Of a stretch of 64,000 bases of DNA, positions 52,310-62,084 are shown in pieces (positions within the stretch are counted from its first letter, which is position 1; every line of letters starts with the position of its first letter). The notes under the pieces were generated by a model that saw nothing but the letters and a program-made list of their open reading frames with translations, ran no database searches and had not been told where the DNA came from. Position numbers and translations under genes: made by a program. Origin of the DNA: Mangrovibacterium diazotrophicum (lineage in GTDB: Bacteria > Bacteroidota > Bacteroidia > Bacteroidales > Prolixibacteraceae); assembly GCF_003610535.1 (NCBI RefSeq), contig NZ_RAPN01000001.1, positions 3,769,320-3,833,319 on the forward strand. The letters are read 5' to 3'.

Positions 52310-55300
52310 ATGATTCCATTTACGCACCTACATGTCCACTCGCAATATTCGATTTTGGATGGAGCTGCCAGCATTAAAGGACTGGTAGGCAAGGCCAAAA
52401 AGGACGGCATGACTGCCCTTGCCCTGACCGACCACGGTATGATGTTCGGGATTAAAGAATTTTGGGACACCTGTAAAAAGGAAGGAATTAAGCCGATTCT
52501 GGGCTGCGAAACCTATGTTGCCAGCCGTACCGTTGCTGATAAATCAGATAAGGTTGACCGCTCGGGCGACCACTTGATCTTGCTGGCCAAGAACAGAATC
52601 GGCTATGTAAACCTGATCAAGTTAATCTCGGTTGCAGCGACCGACGGTTTCTACTATAAGCCCCGTATAGACAAGGATTTGTTGAAAAAACACAGCGAAG
52701 GTCTGATTGTTTCGTCGTCGTGTTTGGGGGGCGAAGTGCCGCAGCACATCATGAACACCACCATGGAAGAAGCCGAAGAAACCGTAAAATGGTTCAAATC
52801 GGTTTTTGGTGAAGATTACTACCTGGAGCTGCAGCGTCACAAATCGGAAATGCCTGAGCTGAACGAGCAGGTTTACAAGTACCAGGTGATGGTGAACGAG
52901 CGGGTGCTCGAGCTGGCGAAGAAATTCGATGTAAAGGTGATTTGTACGAACGACGTTCACTTTACCAATAAAGAAGATGCCGATGCGCACGACCTGCTCA
53001 TCTGTTTGAACACCGGTAAAGATTTTGACGATCCGAACCGGATGCGCTACACCAAACAGGAATGGTTTAAGACGCAGGCAGAAATGAACGAACTGTTTGC
53101 CGATGTTCCGGAAGCACTTCGAAATACACAAGATATTGTCGACAAGGTTGAAGAGTTCGAACTGAATTCATCACCGATCATGCCCCCGTTCCCGATTCCT
53201 GAGGAATTTGGAACTATGGAGGCCTACCTTGAACAATTTGATGAGGCGGCCATCACCGAGGAGTTTGGTGAGAACAGCGTGAAACGTAACGGCGGTTACG
53301 AAAAGACTGTCCGTGTAAAGCTGGAATCCGATTACCTGGAGCACCTGACATACGACGGTGCCTACGTGCGGTACGGAAATCCGTTGCCTCACGATGTGAA
53401 GGAACGGATCGACTTTGAGCTGGATACGATCAAAACGATGGGTTTCCCGGGGTACTTCCTTATCGTGCAGGACTTCATTGCTGCTGCCCGAAATATGGGC
53501 GTACTTGTTGGGCCGGGCCGTGGATCGGCAGCGGGGGCTGCGGTTTCGTATTGTGTGGGGATTACCAACATCGACCCGATTAAGTACGATTTGCTGTTCG
53601 AGCGTTTCCTGAACCCGGACCGGATCTCCATGCCCGACGTCGATATCGACTTCGATGATGACGGTCGCCAGATGGTACTCGACTGGGTGACCGAAAAATA
53701 CGGGCAGGATAAGGTAGCTCACATTTGTACATTCGGTACCATGGCTACCAAACTGGCCATCCGGGACGTTGCCCGTGTGATGAAGTTGCCTTTGCCCGAT
53801 GCCGACCGCTTGGCGAAGCTGGTGCCTGAAGCGCCTAAAATGAGTTTCGAAAAAGCGTACAAGGAAAGTCCCGAGCTGGCAGCAGAACGCGATTCCGACA
53901 ATCCGTTGGTGCGCGACACGCTAAAATACGCCGGGACACTGGAAGGCTCGGTGCGTCAAACGGGTGTTCACGCCTGTGGGATCCTGATCAGTCGCGACCC
54001 GTTGACCGATCACATCCCGATTATGCCAACCAAGGAAGAGCACCTTTACACGACTCAGTACGACGGGCGTTTCGTAGAGGCGATTGGTTTGCTGAAGATG
54101 GACTTCCTGGGGCTGAAAACCCTTTCAATTATAAAAGAATGTCTGGAGAATATTCGACTTTCCAAAGGGATTGAGGTTGATATCGATTCGGTTCCGATGG
54201 ACGACGAGAAGACATTCGAACTTTTTAGCCGTGGTGATACGACAGCGATTTTCCAGTTCGAATCGCCCGGAATGAAAAAGCACTTGCGTAACCTGAAACC
54301 AAACCGTTTTGAGGACTTGGTGGCAATGAACGCCTTGTATCGTCCGGGGCCTATGGAATACATTCCCGACTATATCGAGCGAAAGCACGGTCGCAGGAAG
54401 GTGGAGTACGACCACCCCATGATGGAAAAATACCTGAGCGATACCCACGGTATTACCGTGTTCCAGGAACAGGTGATGCTTTTGTCGCGGCACTTGGGCG
54501 GTTTTACCCGTGGTGACTCCGACTCGTTGCGTAAGGCGATGGGGAAAAAGTTAATTGCCATGATGGATAAGCTGAAAGTGAAATTCGTGGAAGGCTGTAA
54601 GGCGAATCCGGATTTTGTGGAAGGCTGCAAGCAGATTGGGAAAGAAAATGAGATTGAAAAACTTGTCAATAAGATATGGAAGGACTGGGAAGCGTTTGCC
54701 AGTTATGCCTTCAACAAGTCGCACTCGGTGTGTTATGCCGATATTGCATATCGCACTGGATATTTGAAAGCCCATTATCCGGCCGAGTTTATGGCGGCCA
54801 ACATGAGCCGAAACCTGAGTAATATTGCCGATATTACCAAGTTGATGGAAGAATCGAAGCGAATGGGAATCAACGTACTTGGCCCCGACGTTAACGAAAG
54901 TTTCCTGAAATTTACGGTAAACAAAAAAGGTGATGTACGTTTTGGTATGGCTGCAATCAAGGGCGTTGGTGCCGGAGCAGTTTCGAACATCATTGAGACA
55001 CGCAAAAATGGGCCGTTTACTGATATATTTGATTTTGCAGAGCGTGTCAACCTGCAGGCGGTTAACAAGAAAAACATCGAAGGTTTGGCCAGTGCGGGGG
55101 CTTTCGACAGTTTTGGCTTGAAACGAAGCCAGTTTTTTGCCGGCGCAGATGAAAATGATGCGCCGTTCATGGAAAAGCTGATTAAATACGGGCACCAAAT
55201 TCAGGCGGAAAGCCAGAATGCCATGCAATCGCTTTTTGGTGAAGTGATGTCGGCGCAGGCTGTGAAAAAACCGGACATTCCCAATGTTCCGGAGTTTGCA

Positions 55301-55948
55301 AACCTGGTGATGCTCGAAAAAGAGAAGTCGCTAATTGGAATCTACCTTTCGGCTCACCCGTTGGATGAGTACAAGCTGGAATTTGAAAATTTTGTCAGCC
55401 GGGAATTCACGCTGAAGAATCTGAACAGTAATATCGATGCGCTGAAAGGACGGGAAATTACCTTTGCCGGGATGGTGACTGAGGCTTTTGAAACGGTTGG
55501 GAAAACCGGAAAGCCTTACAGTAAACTAACGCTGACGGATTATGAAGATTCATACACTATTTTCTTCTTTGGCAAGGACTACGTGGAGTACGGCAAATAT
55601 TGCAAACCCAATATTTTTATTCTCGTCAAGGGACTTGTTCAGGAGAGTTTCCGAGGCGGCCTGGAGTTTCGGGTAAAATACATCGAGATGCTGGAAGAGG
55701 TTCGGAAAAACCAGGTGAAGACCGTCACCGTTGATGTGGCGATTCAGGCGATTACACCTGAGCTTGTTCAGAACATGGAGTCGATGAGTAAACAGCACAA
55801 AGGGACTGCCTTGCTGAAGTTTAATTTGTGGGATACGGAAACAAAAACCGTTGTCAATCTGTTTTCAAGAAATACTCGGATTGAGATGAATCGGGAGATC
55901 GAGACATTTTTCCGTCAACAGGAAAATCTGTCTTTCAAAATTAATTAG
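52310..55948 (+). CDS. dnaE: DNA polymerase III alpha subunit
   Basis: Main replicative polymerase, 1212 residues. The N-terminal PHP domain (HLHVHSQYSILDGA; ALTDHGMMFG) is followed by the C-family palm with the catalytic PDVDIDFDDDGR near residue 445, a GPGRGSAAGA segment before it, then DSLRKAMGKK, the helix-hairpin-helix region and an OB-fold (TFAGMVTEAFE). The C-terminal tau-binding part is compact. It is monocistronic, 250 bases past recX. Confidence 0.97.
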   Translation: MIPFTHLHVHSQYSILDGAASIKGLVGKAKKDGMTALALTDHGMMFGIKEFWDTCKKEGIKPILGCETYVASRTVADKSDKVDRSGDHLILLAKNRIGYVNLIKLISVAATDGFYYKPRIDKDLLKKHSEGLIVSSSCLGGEVPQHIMNTTMEEAEETVKWFKSVFGEDYYLELQRHKSEMPELNEQVYKYQVMVNERVLELAKKFDVKVICTNDVHFTNKEDADAHDLLICLNTGKDFDDPNRMRYTKQEWFKTQAEMNELFADVPEALRNTQDIVDKVEEFELNSSPIMPPFPIPEEFGTMEAYLEQFDEAAITEEFGENSVKRNGGYEKTVRVKLESDYLEHLTYDGAYVRYGNPLPHDVKERIDFELDTIKTMGFPGYFLIVQDFIAAARNMGVLVGPGRGSAAGAAVSYCVGITNIDPIKYDLLFERFLNPDRISMPDVDIDFDDDGRQMVLDWVTEKYGQDKVAHICTFGTMATKLAIRDVARVMKLPLPDADRLAKLVPEAPKMSFEKAYKESPELAAERDSDNPLVRDTLKYAGTLEGSVRQTGVHACGILISRDPLTDHIPIMPTKEEHLYTTQYDGRFVEAIGLLKMDFLGLKTLSIIKECLENIRLSKGIEVDIDSVPMDDEKTFELFSRGDTTAIFQFESPGMKKHLRNLKPNRFEDLVAMNALYRPGPMEYIPDYIERKHGRRKVEYDHPMMEKYLSDTHGITVFQEQVMLLSRHLGGFTRGDSDSLRKAMGKKLIAMMDKLKVKFVEGCKANPDFVEGCKQIGKENEIEKLVNKIWKDWEAFASYAFNKSHSVCYADIAYRTGYLKAHYPAEFMAANMSRNLSNIADITKLMEESKRMGINVLGPDVNESFLKFTVNKKGDVRFGMAAIKGVGAGAVSNIIETRKNGPFTDIFDFAERVNLQAVNKKNIEGLASAGAFDSFGLKRSQFFAGADENDAPFMEKLIKYGHQIQAESQNAMQSLFGEVMSAQAVKKPDIPNVPEFANLVMLEKEKSLIGIYLSAHPLDEYKLEFENFVSREFTLKNLNSNIDALKGREITFAGMVTEAFETVGKTGKPYSKLTLTDYEDSYTIFFFGKDYVEYGKYCKPNIFILVKGLVQESFRGGLEFRVKYIEMLEEVRKNQVKTVTVDVAIQAITPELVQNMESMSKQHKGTALLKFNLWDTETKTVVNLFSRNTRIEMNREIETFFRQQENLSFKIN

Positions 55949-56081
55949 TTTTGTGTTGAAAATGAATTCTCAAACGGTCGTTCAAATTAGCGAATGTTTG
56001 TTTGAGTATCGTCTAAGTATAAAGTGAAAAGAGGGTCCGTTGACCTGAAAATTGAATTTCAAATCAAAAAAATATTGAATT

Positions 56082-56399
56082 ATGGCAATTGAAGTTACTG
56101 ATGCAAACTTTGAAGAAGTTGTATTGAAGTCTGAAATCCCTGTTTTAGTTGATTTTTGGGCAGAGTGGTGTGGACCATGTCGTATGGTGGCACCCGTTGT
56201 TGAAGAGTTATCGAGCGACTACGAAGGAAAACTTTTGGTGACAAAAGTTGACGTTGACAGCAACCCAAATGTTGCGATGAAGTTTGGTATCCGAAACATC
56301 CCGACAATCCTGTTCATCAAAGGTGGCGAGATTGTAGACAAGCACGTGGGTGCTGCACCAAAATCGACTTTAGCAGCTAAAGTTGACGCCGTTTTATAA
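56082..56399 (+). CDS. trxA: Thioredoxin
   Basis: A 105-residue cytoplasmic dithiol-disulfide oxidoreductase. The active site WCGPC lies at about residues 29-33 ([14 protein letters not shown]), with the cis-proline in [12 protein letters not shown]. Length and motifs are those of classic Trx. It may serve ribonucleotide reductase, peroxiredoxins and OxyR; those links are family knowledge. A terminator follows. Confidence 0.96.
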   Translation: MAIEVTDANFEEVVLKSEIPVLVDFWAEWCGPCRMVAPVVEELSSDYEGKLLVTKVDVDSNPNVAMKFGIRNIPTILFIKGGEIVDKHVGAAPKSTLAAKVDAVL

Positions 56400-56420
56400 G
56401 CGAAATAAAAACATTCAGGA

Positions 56421-56450
56421 AAAGGCGTGAATTTTTTCATGCCTTTTTTT
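56421..56450 (+). terminator. Terminator after trxA
   Basis: GGCGTGAA (56424-56431) pairs with TTCATGCC (56436-56443) with one G-U, followed by seven T residues. Confidence 0.85.
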
Positions 56451-56469
56451 GGCAAAATATCGAACGGAT

Positions 56470-57006
56470 ATGCGTAAAGTAATTTTATACATTGCACAAA
56501 GTCTGGACGGGAAAATTGCCCGGATGAACGGGGATGTTGATTGGCTGGATAAAGTTCACAGCGTTGAAAACGAAGATTACGGCTATGCTTCGTTTTACGA
56601 ATCAATCGATACAACTCTGATGGGAAACCGAACCTACGAGAAGATTCTTTCGTTTGGGATTGAATTTCCGTATGCCGGAAAAGAGAATTATGTATTCAGC
56701 CAGCAAAAAGGTAAACACGACACCGAGCATGTCAAGTTTATTGGTGACGAACTGACCTCTTTTGTTCGCGAGATTAAGCAGGAAGAGGGTAAAAACATTT
56801 GGCTGGTGGGCGGCAGCGAAATCAATACGTTACTTTTTAACGCCGGTTTGATTGACGAAATTTACCTGTTTACGATGCCCATAACGGTGGGCGAGGGAAT
56901 TCCGTTGTTTGCCGGGCGCCTGACTGAAAGGCAGCTGAAGCTCGCCGAAGTGAGTACCTATACCTCGGGTGTTATTTGCAAGAAGTACGTCATGAAAAAA
57001 GATTGA
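56470..57006 (+). CDS. Dihydrofolate reductase-family (RibD C-like) protein
   Basis: A 178-residue reductase-fold protein of the RibD C-terminal/DHFR superfamily. Marks are YIAQSLDGKIARMNGDVDWL at the start, TLMGNRTYEKIL, IWLVGGSEINTLLFNAGLIDEIYLFTMPITVGEGIPLF. The ATG at 56470 is chosen; a TTG at 56449 would lie in the trxA terminator. Members use NADPH on unknown pteridine- or pyrimidine-like substrates; the true substrate is not determined. Confidence 0.88.
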   Translation: MRKVILYIAQSLDGKIARMNGDVDWLDKVHSVENEDYGYASFYESIDTTLMGNRTYEKILSFGIEFPYAGKENYVFSQQKGKHDTEHVKFIGDELTSFVREIKQEEGKNIWLVGGSEINTLLFNAGLIDEIYLFTMPITVGEGIPLFAGRLTERQLKLAEVSTYTSGVICKKYVMKKD

Positions 57007-57040
57007 GCTTGGCTGCCGATCTTCGAATTTAATATCGAAA

Positions 57041-57502
57041 ATGAAAAAGAAAGCTATTCAGGACTATTATGAAGATAGTCTCAGTCATTGTTATGGCTGT
57101 GGAACAAATAACCCGCACGGGCATCAAATCAAGAGTTACCTGGAGGGGGACGAAACCATTGCCCGGTACAAACCGGATGAGAAATACAGTGCCGGGACAC
57201 CTGATCATGTTTACGGCGGAATGGTGGCCTCGCTGCTTGATTGCCACGGAACCGCATCGGCTGCGGCATTTGCCTGCCAAGCGGAAAACACAAGCATGGA
57301 AGAAAGTCAGAAACCGGTTCGTTTTGTGACAGCCTCGCTGAAAGTTGATTTCAAAAATCCAACACCAATGGGTGTGGAACTCGAAATGAAAGGCCAATTG
57401 CGGTCAATCTCGGGGCGGAAAGTTTGGGTCGACATGAGCTTGACCGCAAACGGCGTCGTTTGTGCAACTGCTGAGATTTTGGCAATCCGGCTGAAAGAAT
57501 AA
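57041..57502 (+). CDS. PaaI-type hotdog thioesterase
   Basis: A 153-residue acyl-CoA thioesterase-like protein. The N-terminal HCYGCGTNNPHG has a Cys-x2-Cys-like pattern found in a thioesterase subgroup, and the hotdog helix is visible as HVYGGMVASLLDCHGTASAAAFA with the likely catalytic Asp. The strand KPVRFVTASLKVDFKNPTPMG completes the fold. The physiological acyl-CoA is unknown. Confidence 0.87.
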   Translation: MKKKAIQDYYEDSLSHCYGCGTNNPHGHQIKSYLEGDETIARYKPDEKYSAGTPDHVYGGMVASLLDCHGTASAAAFACQAENTSMEESQKPVRFVTASLKVDFKNPTPMGVELEMKGQLRSISGRKVWVDMSLTANGVVCATAEILAIRLKE

Positions 57503-57538
57503 TTTGCTTTTGGTGCCAGCTGTCCTAAATTTGTAAAT

Positions 57539-58471
57539 ATGAACAACCTCTTCGATATTCAGCAGTTTCAACAATTCGACAATCTGGAGCTAATTGCGCG
57601 GGAAGTTGTCGAAGGCTTTATCACGGGCTTGCACCGCAGCCCGTTTCACGGCTTTTCGGTGGAGTTTGCAGAACATCGGCAGTACAACCAGGGCGAGGCA
57701 ACCAAGCATATCGACTGGAAATTGTTCGCCCGCTCGGACAGGTTGTATGTGAAGCAGTATGAAGAAGAAACCAACCTGCGATGCCAGTTGGTGCTGGATG
57801 TATCGTCGTCGATGTTGTTTCCGTTTGATAACAAAGGTGAAAACAGGCTGATGAATAAGCTGGCTTTCTCGGTTTACTCAGCAGCAGCACTAATCTATTT
57901 GATGCGAAAACAGCGCGACGCCGTTGGATTAACACTTTTCTCTGATCATATTGAGTTTCATTCCGGCAATCGAATCTCGTCGGTGCATGCCGAATTGTTG
58001 TACGGGAAACTGGCTGCGCTGCTTGCCGCAGGGAAGAAGGATTTGAATAAAACCACTAACACGGTTGAGGCGCTCCACCAAATTGCCGAACAGGTGCACA
58101 AACGCTCACTGGTAGTTTTGTTTAGCGATATGCTGGATGATAGTGCGGGCGACGAATTGTTTTCAGCGCTGCAGCATCTGAGGTACAATAAACACGAGGT
58201 GATTCTTTTCCACGTCACCGATCATAAACAGGAGCGGGAGCTTGATTTTATCAATCGTCCGTATCGTTTTGTGGATTTGGAAACCGGGCATCACTTAAAG
58301 CTGACACCGGGAGAGTTGAAGGACCGCTACCGAAAAGCTGTTCGCACTTATTTTGATGAGTTGAAGATCAAATGTGGCCAATACCAGATTGATTTGGTTG
58401 AAGCTGATATTCACCAAAATTTCTCCGACGTCCTTCTGAACTTCCTGTTAAAACGAAAACGACTTTTCTAG
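57539..58471 (+). CDS. DUF58 domain protein
   Basis: A 310-residue protein of the DUF58 family. It contains the signature HGFSVEFAEHRQYNQGEATKHIDWKLFARSDRLYVKQYEEETNL and a following von Willebrand A-like fold (LVLDVSSSMLF, a degenerate MIDAS). Such proteins usually sit with MoxR ATPases (absent here) and are thought to aid assembly of membrane or surface complexes. It follows the thioesterase by 36 bases and is convergent with the next gene, separated by two bases. Confidence 0.92.
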   Translation: MNNLFDIQQFQQFDNLELIAREVVEGFITGLHRSPFHGFSVEFAEHRQYNQGEATKHIDWKLFARSDRLYVKQYEEETNLRCQLVLDVSSSMLFPFDNKGENRLMNKLAFSVYSAAALIYLMRKQRDAVGLTLFSDHIEFHSGNRISSVHAELLYGKLAALLAAGKKDLNKTTNTVEALHQIAEQVHKRSLVVLFSDMLDDSAGDELFSALQHLRYNKHEVILFHVTDHKQERELDFINRPYRFVDLETGHHLKLTPGELKDRYRKAVRTYFDELKIKCGQYQIDLVEADIHQNFSDVLLNFLLKRKRLF

Positions 58472-58473
58472 TT

Positions 58474-59613
58474 TTACTCCTCTTTTCGAATCAAGGTGCA
58501 ACTTACTGGATAGTGATCCGAATAATCGACATGGTCAATTTTGAAATTGTAGCCATCAAAAATGGGGCTGTGCATGATGTAGTCGATCCGGAATGACGGT
58601 AAGCGTCCCAGGTAGGTATTTCCGATTCCGGCTCCAGATTCAACGAAAGCGTCTTTCAAATCTCCCCTCACAGTGTGGTAGGCATACGAAACCGGAGTGT
58701 CGTTAAAGTCACCGCAAACTAGCACCGGGTAAGGCGAATTGTCGATTTGTTTCCGTAATTCTTCGGCCTGTTCTGCTCTTTTGATAAATGCTTTTTTCAA
58801 TTTCGAGCCAAAAAGACGGACCTCTTTCATATTTTCACCCTGTTTTTCCAGCGAAATGGAGTCGAGTGAGCTGATATCGGTCGGCGTAAAACGATAGCTT
58901 TCCAGGTGGCAGTTAAAAATTCGGATCGTATCCGTAGGCGTGACAACATCCGTCAAAATAATCATATTGGAAGTGTTGTCGAAGTGAATCTCATCTTTGT
59001 TAATTATCGGGAAGTTACTAAAAGTCACGGGGCCGTGCTTCCGACTAGCGTCGGCATATTTGGGAAGTCCCTTCAGGTCGAAATTCTTCTTGAACCAGGG
59101 ATATCCTTCCCATGAAATAAAAGCCATTTCCTGAAAACACACGATGTCAGGGTTCTTGGCTTTCACATGGTCCAAAATCGTTTGTGCATTTTGCTTGATT
59201 TGTTTGTACCCTTTGGCGCCCAGTCCCTTTACATTGTAGCTGCAAACGACAATCCCTTTGTTGTCGGTCTCTTTAGCCGAGAACTGGAAATAATTCTGAA
59301 GGTGAGCGTATCCTGCCAGGATAATTACTAATGACAACAGCGACCATTTGGGCGAAGAAAACAGCCAGTATAATACAAATAAAATATTAACGAACAGGAT
59401 GTAGGGGTAGGCCAAGCCTAAAAGTGCAGGTGCCCAAATATCTTGCGGGCTGACTTTTACGGACAGGTAAATGATTAGTAGCGCAACGGCGACTATCAGG
59501 TTCAGAAAGACGACAATACTTCTAAAAAAGCGCTTCAATGGGCGAATGTTTAATTGTGTTTCAAAGGTAAAGATAAGAAACCACAAGAATCTGTCAATTG
59601 CTTCGGCCGGCAA
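58474..59613 (-). CDS. Membrane-anchored endonuclease/exonuclease/phosphatase protein
   Basis: A 379-residue EEP-family phosphodiesterase. The first ~115 residues contain three membrane helices (FLNLIVAVALLIIYLSV; VNILFVLYWLFSS; WSLLSLVIILAGYA). The catalytic domain has CSYNVKG, VCFQEM, the GDFND metal/catalytic motif and the terminal SDHYPV His pair. The active domain faces the periplasm or cytoplasm depending on topology. The substrate may be a nucleic acid, phospholipid or inositol phosphate; it is not decided. Confidence 0.9.
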   Translation of the reverse strand: MPAEAIDRFLWFLIFTFETQLNIRPLKRFFRSIVVFLNLIVAVALLIIYLSVKVSPQDIWAPALLGLAYPYILFVNILFVLYWLFSSPKWSLLSLVIILAGYAHLQNYFQFSAKETDNKGIVVCSYNVKGLGAKGYKQIKQNAQTILDHVKAKNPDIVCFQEMAFISWEGYPWFKKNFDLKGLPKYADASRKHGPVTFSNFPIINKDEIHFDNTSNMIILTDVVTPTDTIRIFNCHLESYRFTPTDISSLDSISLEKQGENMKEVRLFGSKLKKAFIKRAEQAEELRKQIDNSPYPVLVCGDFNDTPVSYAYHTVRGDLKDAFVESGAGIGNTYLGRLPSFRIDYIMHSPIFDGYNFKIDHVDYSDHYPVSCTLIRKEE

Positions 59614-59645
59614 GCTTCAGAATTTCACAATTTTTAAAATGGTGT

Positions 59646-60503
59646 TTACATGTGAGCTTGGGTAAACCGGGCTCTAATCATCCTGTCTTTACCATTGAGG
59701 TCTTGACGAAGCACGATATCCGAGTAACCTTCTTGCTCCAGAAGTTGGCAGCATTGTTCTCCGAATGCTTCATTGATTTCCCAGTAAATCAAACCGCCCG
59801 GATTCAGATTATGAGCTCCGAAGCTGGCCAGAGCGGCGTAAAAGATTAGCGGGCTTTGATCGTCTACAAACAAAGCCAGATGAGGCTCAAACTGAAGAAC
59901 ATTGTCGTGCATCAATGCCTTCTCCTGGTTTCGGATATAGGGTGGGTTACTGACAAGTACATCCAGCTTTTCAGGCAAAATCAGGCTTGTGTTTGCAAGA
60001 ATATCCAATTCGAAAAAGTCAACCTCTGTTTGATTGAGAGAAGCATTGTTTCGAGCGGTTCCCAGTGCTCCGGTCGAAATGTCGCAGGCCGAAACGGTTG
60101 CTTGTGGCAAGTTCGCTTTTAAGGTAATAGGGATACAGCCGCTGCCGGTACCCACATCCAAAATGCGGGGAGACGGAATTTGATTGTTACGGATGATCCA
60201 GTCAACCAGTTCTTCAGTTTCTGGTCTGGGGATGAGCACATCTGTTGAGACTCGGAAAGTCAAGCCATAAAACTCAGTCTCCTCTAAAATATACTGAATG
60301 GGTTCGTGCTGCTTTAATCGCTCAACAATCGAAACGACTTTGTCCCGTTCATCCGCGTTCAGCGAATCATCCTTCTTTAAGAGCAGGTCTGTGGTTGAAT
60401 AGTTTTTCAGCCAGGAGAAAATCAGTCGGATAAAACTTTCGATTTCTTCCGGTGGATAAAGGTCTTTCAATTCTTTGCGGATAAATTGGAGGCTTGCCTG
60501 CAT
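59646..60503 (-). CDS. prmC: Release factor glutamine methyltransferase
   Basis: Methylates the GGQ glutamine of release factors RF1 and RF2. It is 285 residues, with the N-terminal helical bundle and the MTase domain: ILDVGTGSGCIPITLK (motif I) and the catalytic NPPY (LVSNPPYIRNQEK). RF2, its substrate, is encoded at 37884-38973. It is divergent from ribD with overlapping upstream frames. Confidence 0.96.
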   Translation of the reverse strand: MQASLQFIRKELKDLYPPEEIESFIRLIFSWLKNYSTTDLLLKKDDSLNADERDKVVSIVERLKQHEPIQYILEETEFYGLTFRVSTDVLIPRPETEELVDWIIRNNQIPSPRILDVGTGSGCIPITLKANLPQATVSACDISTGALGTARNNASLNQTEVDFFELDILANTSLILPEKLDVLVSNPPYIRNQEKALMHDNVLQFEPHLALFVDDQSPLIFYAALASFGAHNLNPGGLIYWEINEAFGEQCCQLLEQEGYSDIVLRQDLNGKDRMIRARFTQAHM

Positions 60504-60541
60504 TTATTTGTATTTTTGGCAAAGTTAAGTTTTTCCAACCT

Positions 60542-61582
60542 TTGACTCAAGCAGAAAAATACATGCGACGTTGTGTCGAACTTGCCCTGTTGGGTAAGGG
60601 AGAAGTAGCGCCCAACCCGATGGTTGGTGCTGTGGTCGTGCACGCGGGGAAGATTATTGGCGAAGGATATCATCGTCAGTATGGCGGGCCTCATGCCGAG
60701 GTGCATGCGATTGCCGCGGTGAAAGACAAGGAACTGCTGAAAGAGTCGACCATTTATGTGAGCCTGGAGCCGTGTGCTCATTACGGAAAAACGCCTCCTT
60801 GCTCTGATTTAATCATCGCCAGCGGAATTCCGCATGTTGTGGTTGGCTCTGTCGATCCGTTCGCGAAAGTGGCTGGCAAGGGGATTGAGAAAATGCTGAA
60901 AGCCGGGATTAAAGTTGAGGTAGGTGTTCTGAACGAAGCTTGCCTGGAGTTGAACCGACGCTTTTTTACTTTTCATCAGCAAAAGCGGCCTTTCATTTTC
61001 CTGAAATGGGCGCAAACTCTCGATGGTTTTCTGGACATCGATCGCTCTCATCCGGAGTTCGGACAGCCAACCTGGATCAGCAATGAGCTTTCGCGGCGCA
61101 TGGTTCACAAGCAACGCACGGAGGTTGATTCAATCTTGATTGGAACAAATACGGCCTGGAAAGATAATCCTTCGCTTACTGTTCGCGAGTGGGTAGGAAG
61201 GCAGCCGGTTCGCTTGGTGCTCGATCGTAAAAATCACTTGCCTGCTGATCTGCATCTAAAAGACCATTCTGTTCGCACGGTTGTTTTTACGCAAGAAGCT
61301 GCGGTTTCGTCAGAAAAACTCGAATACGTACAGATTGACTTTCGCAAAAATATTGTGCCTCAGATTTTAGGTTGGCTGTACGAGCAAAACCTGCAGTCTG
61401 TGGTGGTCGAAGGCGGTCGTCAGTTGCTTCAGGCTTTTATCGATCAGGAAATGTGGGATGAAGCGCACGTTTACATTGGCCATACCTGGTTTGGTAGTGG
61501 GGTTCCTGCTCCAAAACTCAACGCGCTTCCTACAAAACACGAACTGTTGCACGATACACAACTTCAGGTTTTTATCCGTTAG
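60542..61582 (+). CDS. ribD: Bifunctional riboflavin deaminase/reductase
   Basis: Catalyses deamination then reduction of the pyrimidine intermediate in riboflavin synthesis. The N-terminal zinc deaminase has HAEVHAI and EPCAHYGKTPPCSD. The C-terminal reductase starts near 150 (RPFIFLKWAQTLDGF) and ends GGRQLLQAFIDQ. The frame is open to 60494; a TTG at 60542 (TQAEKYMRRCVELA) best fits the family start, with ATG 60563 as alternative. TATTTTTG at 60511-60518 may be the -7 box, which would also exclude the TTG at 60494. Confidence 0.94.
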   Translation: MTQAEKYMRRCVELALLGKGEVAPNPMVGAVVVHAGKIIGEGYHRQYGGPHAEVHAIAAVKDKELLKESTIYVSLEPCAHYGKTPPCSDLIIASGIPHVVVGSVDPFAKVAGKGIEKMLKAGIKVEVGVLNEACLELNRRFFTFHQQKRPFIFLKWAQTLDGFLDIDRSHPEFGQPTWISNELSRRMVHKQRTEVDSILIGTNTAWKDNPSLTVREWVGRQPVRLVLDRKNHLPADLHLKDHSVRTVVFTQEAAVSSEKLEYVQIDFRKNIVPQILGWLYEQNLQSVVVEGGRQLLQAFIDQEMWDEAHVYIGHTWFGSGVPAPKLNALPTKHELLHDTQLQVFIR

Positions 61583-61589
61583 TGGTTTC

Positions 61590-61991
61590 TTAATAAATCC
61601 TTGGGCCGTCAGGAATGAGCTGAATGTCCAGTTCATTTTCAACATACATGAAATAATAAAACAGCTTGTGGTTCAATTCAAAACCATAATCAACGTCCGA
61701 TTGGTAGTCGATGTTTCCTTCAATTAATTGCGCATATCGGTAACCCATTCGCTGGTAGTTCCAGGCGTTTACATAGCGCTGGTTCCATCCTTCGTAATAA
61801 CTTTGCGACCTGTATTTGCTGGGTACTCCGTGCATGGCATACCACGAATCAAAACCAGGATCCAGCACAATGAGCTCGTAGCTCACACTGTCTTCAACTT
61901 CATCTTGCTTTTCCTGGATGGTCAATTCTTTCTTCCCGGTGCACGCAATAGCCAGTACGGCGATGAAGGCTATAAAAAGAATATTTTTCAT
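61590..61991 (-). CDS. Small lipoprotein, DUF6146-like
   Basis: A 133-residue protein with a lipoprotein signal peptide (ILFIAFIAVLAIAC), Cys near residue 17, an acidic segment, then an aromatic-rich domain (FDSWYAMHGVPSKYRSQSYY; NQRYVNAWNYQRM). I recall such proteins as a Bacteroidota family (DUF6146) of unknown function. It is convergent with ribD. Confidence 0.8.
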   Translation of the reverse strand: MKNILFIAFIAVLAIACTGKKELTIQEKQDEVEDSVSYELIVLDPGFDSWYAMHGVPSKYRSQSYYEGWNQRYVNAWNYQRMGYRYAQLIEGNIDYQSDVDYGFELNHKLFYYFMYVENELDIQLIPDGPRIY

Positions 61992-62084
61992 GGCATTCGT
62001 TTTTTATATTTTTTACGAAATAGAAATTCGTTTGTTAATCAATAATAATTTATCGAATTTTAATGAAGGAATCAAAATCTGAGC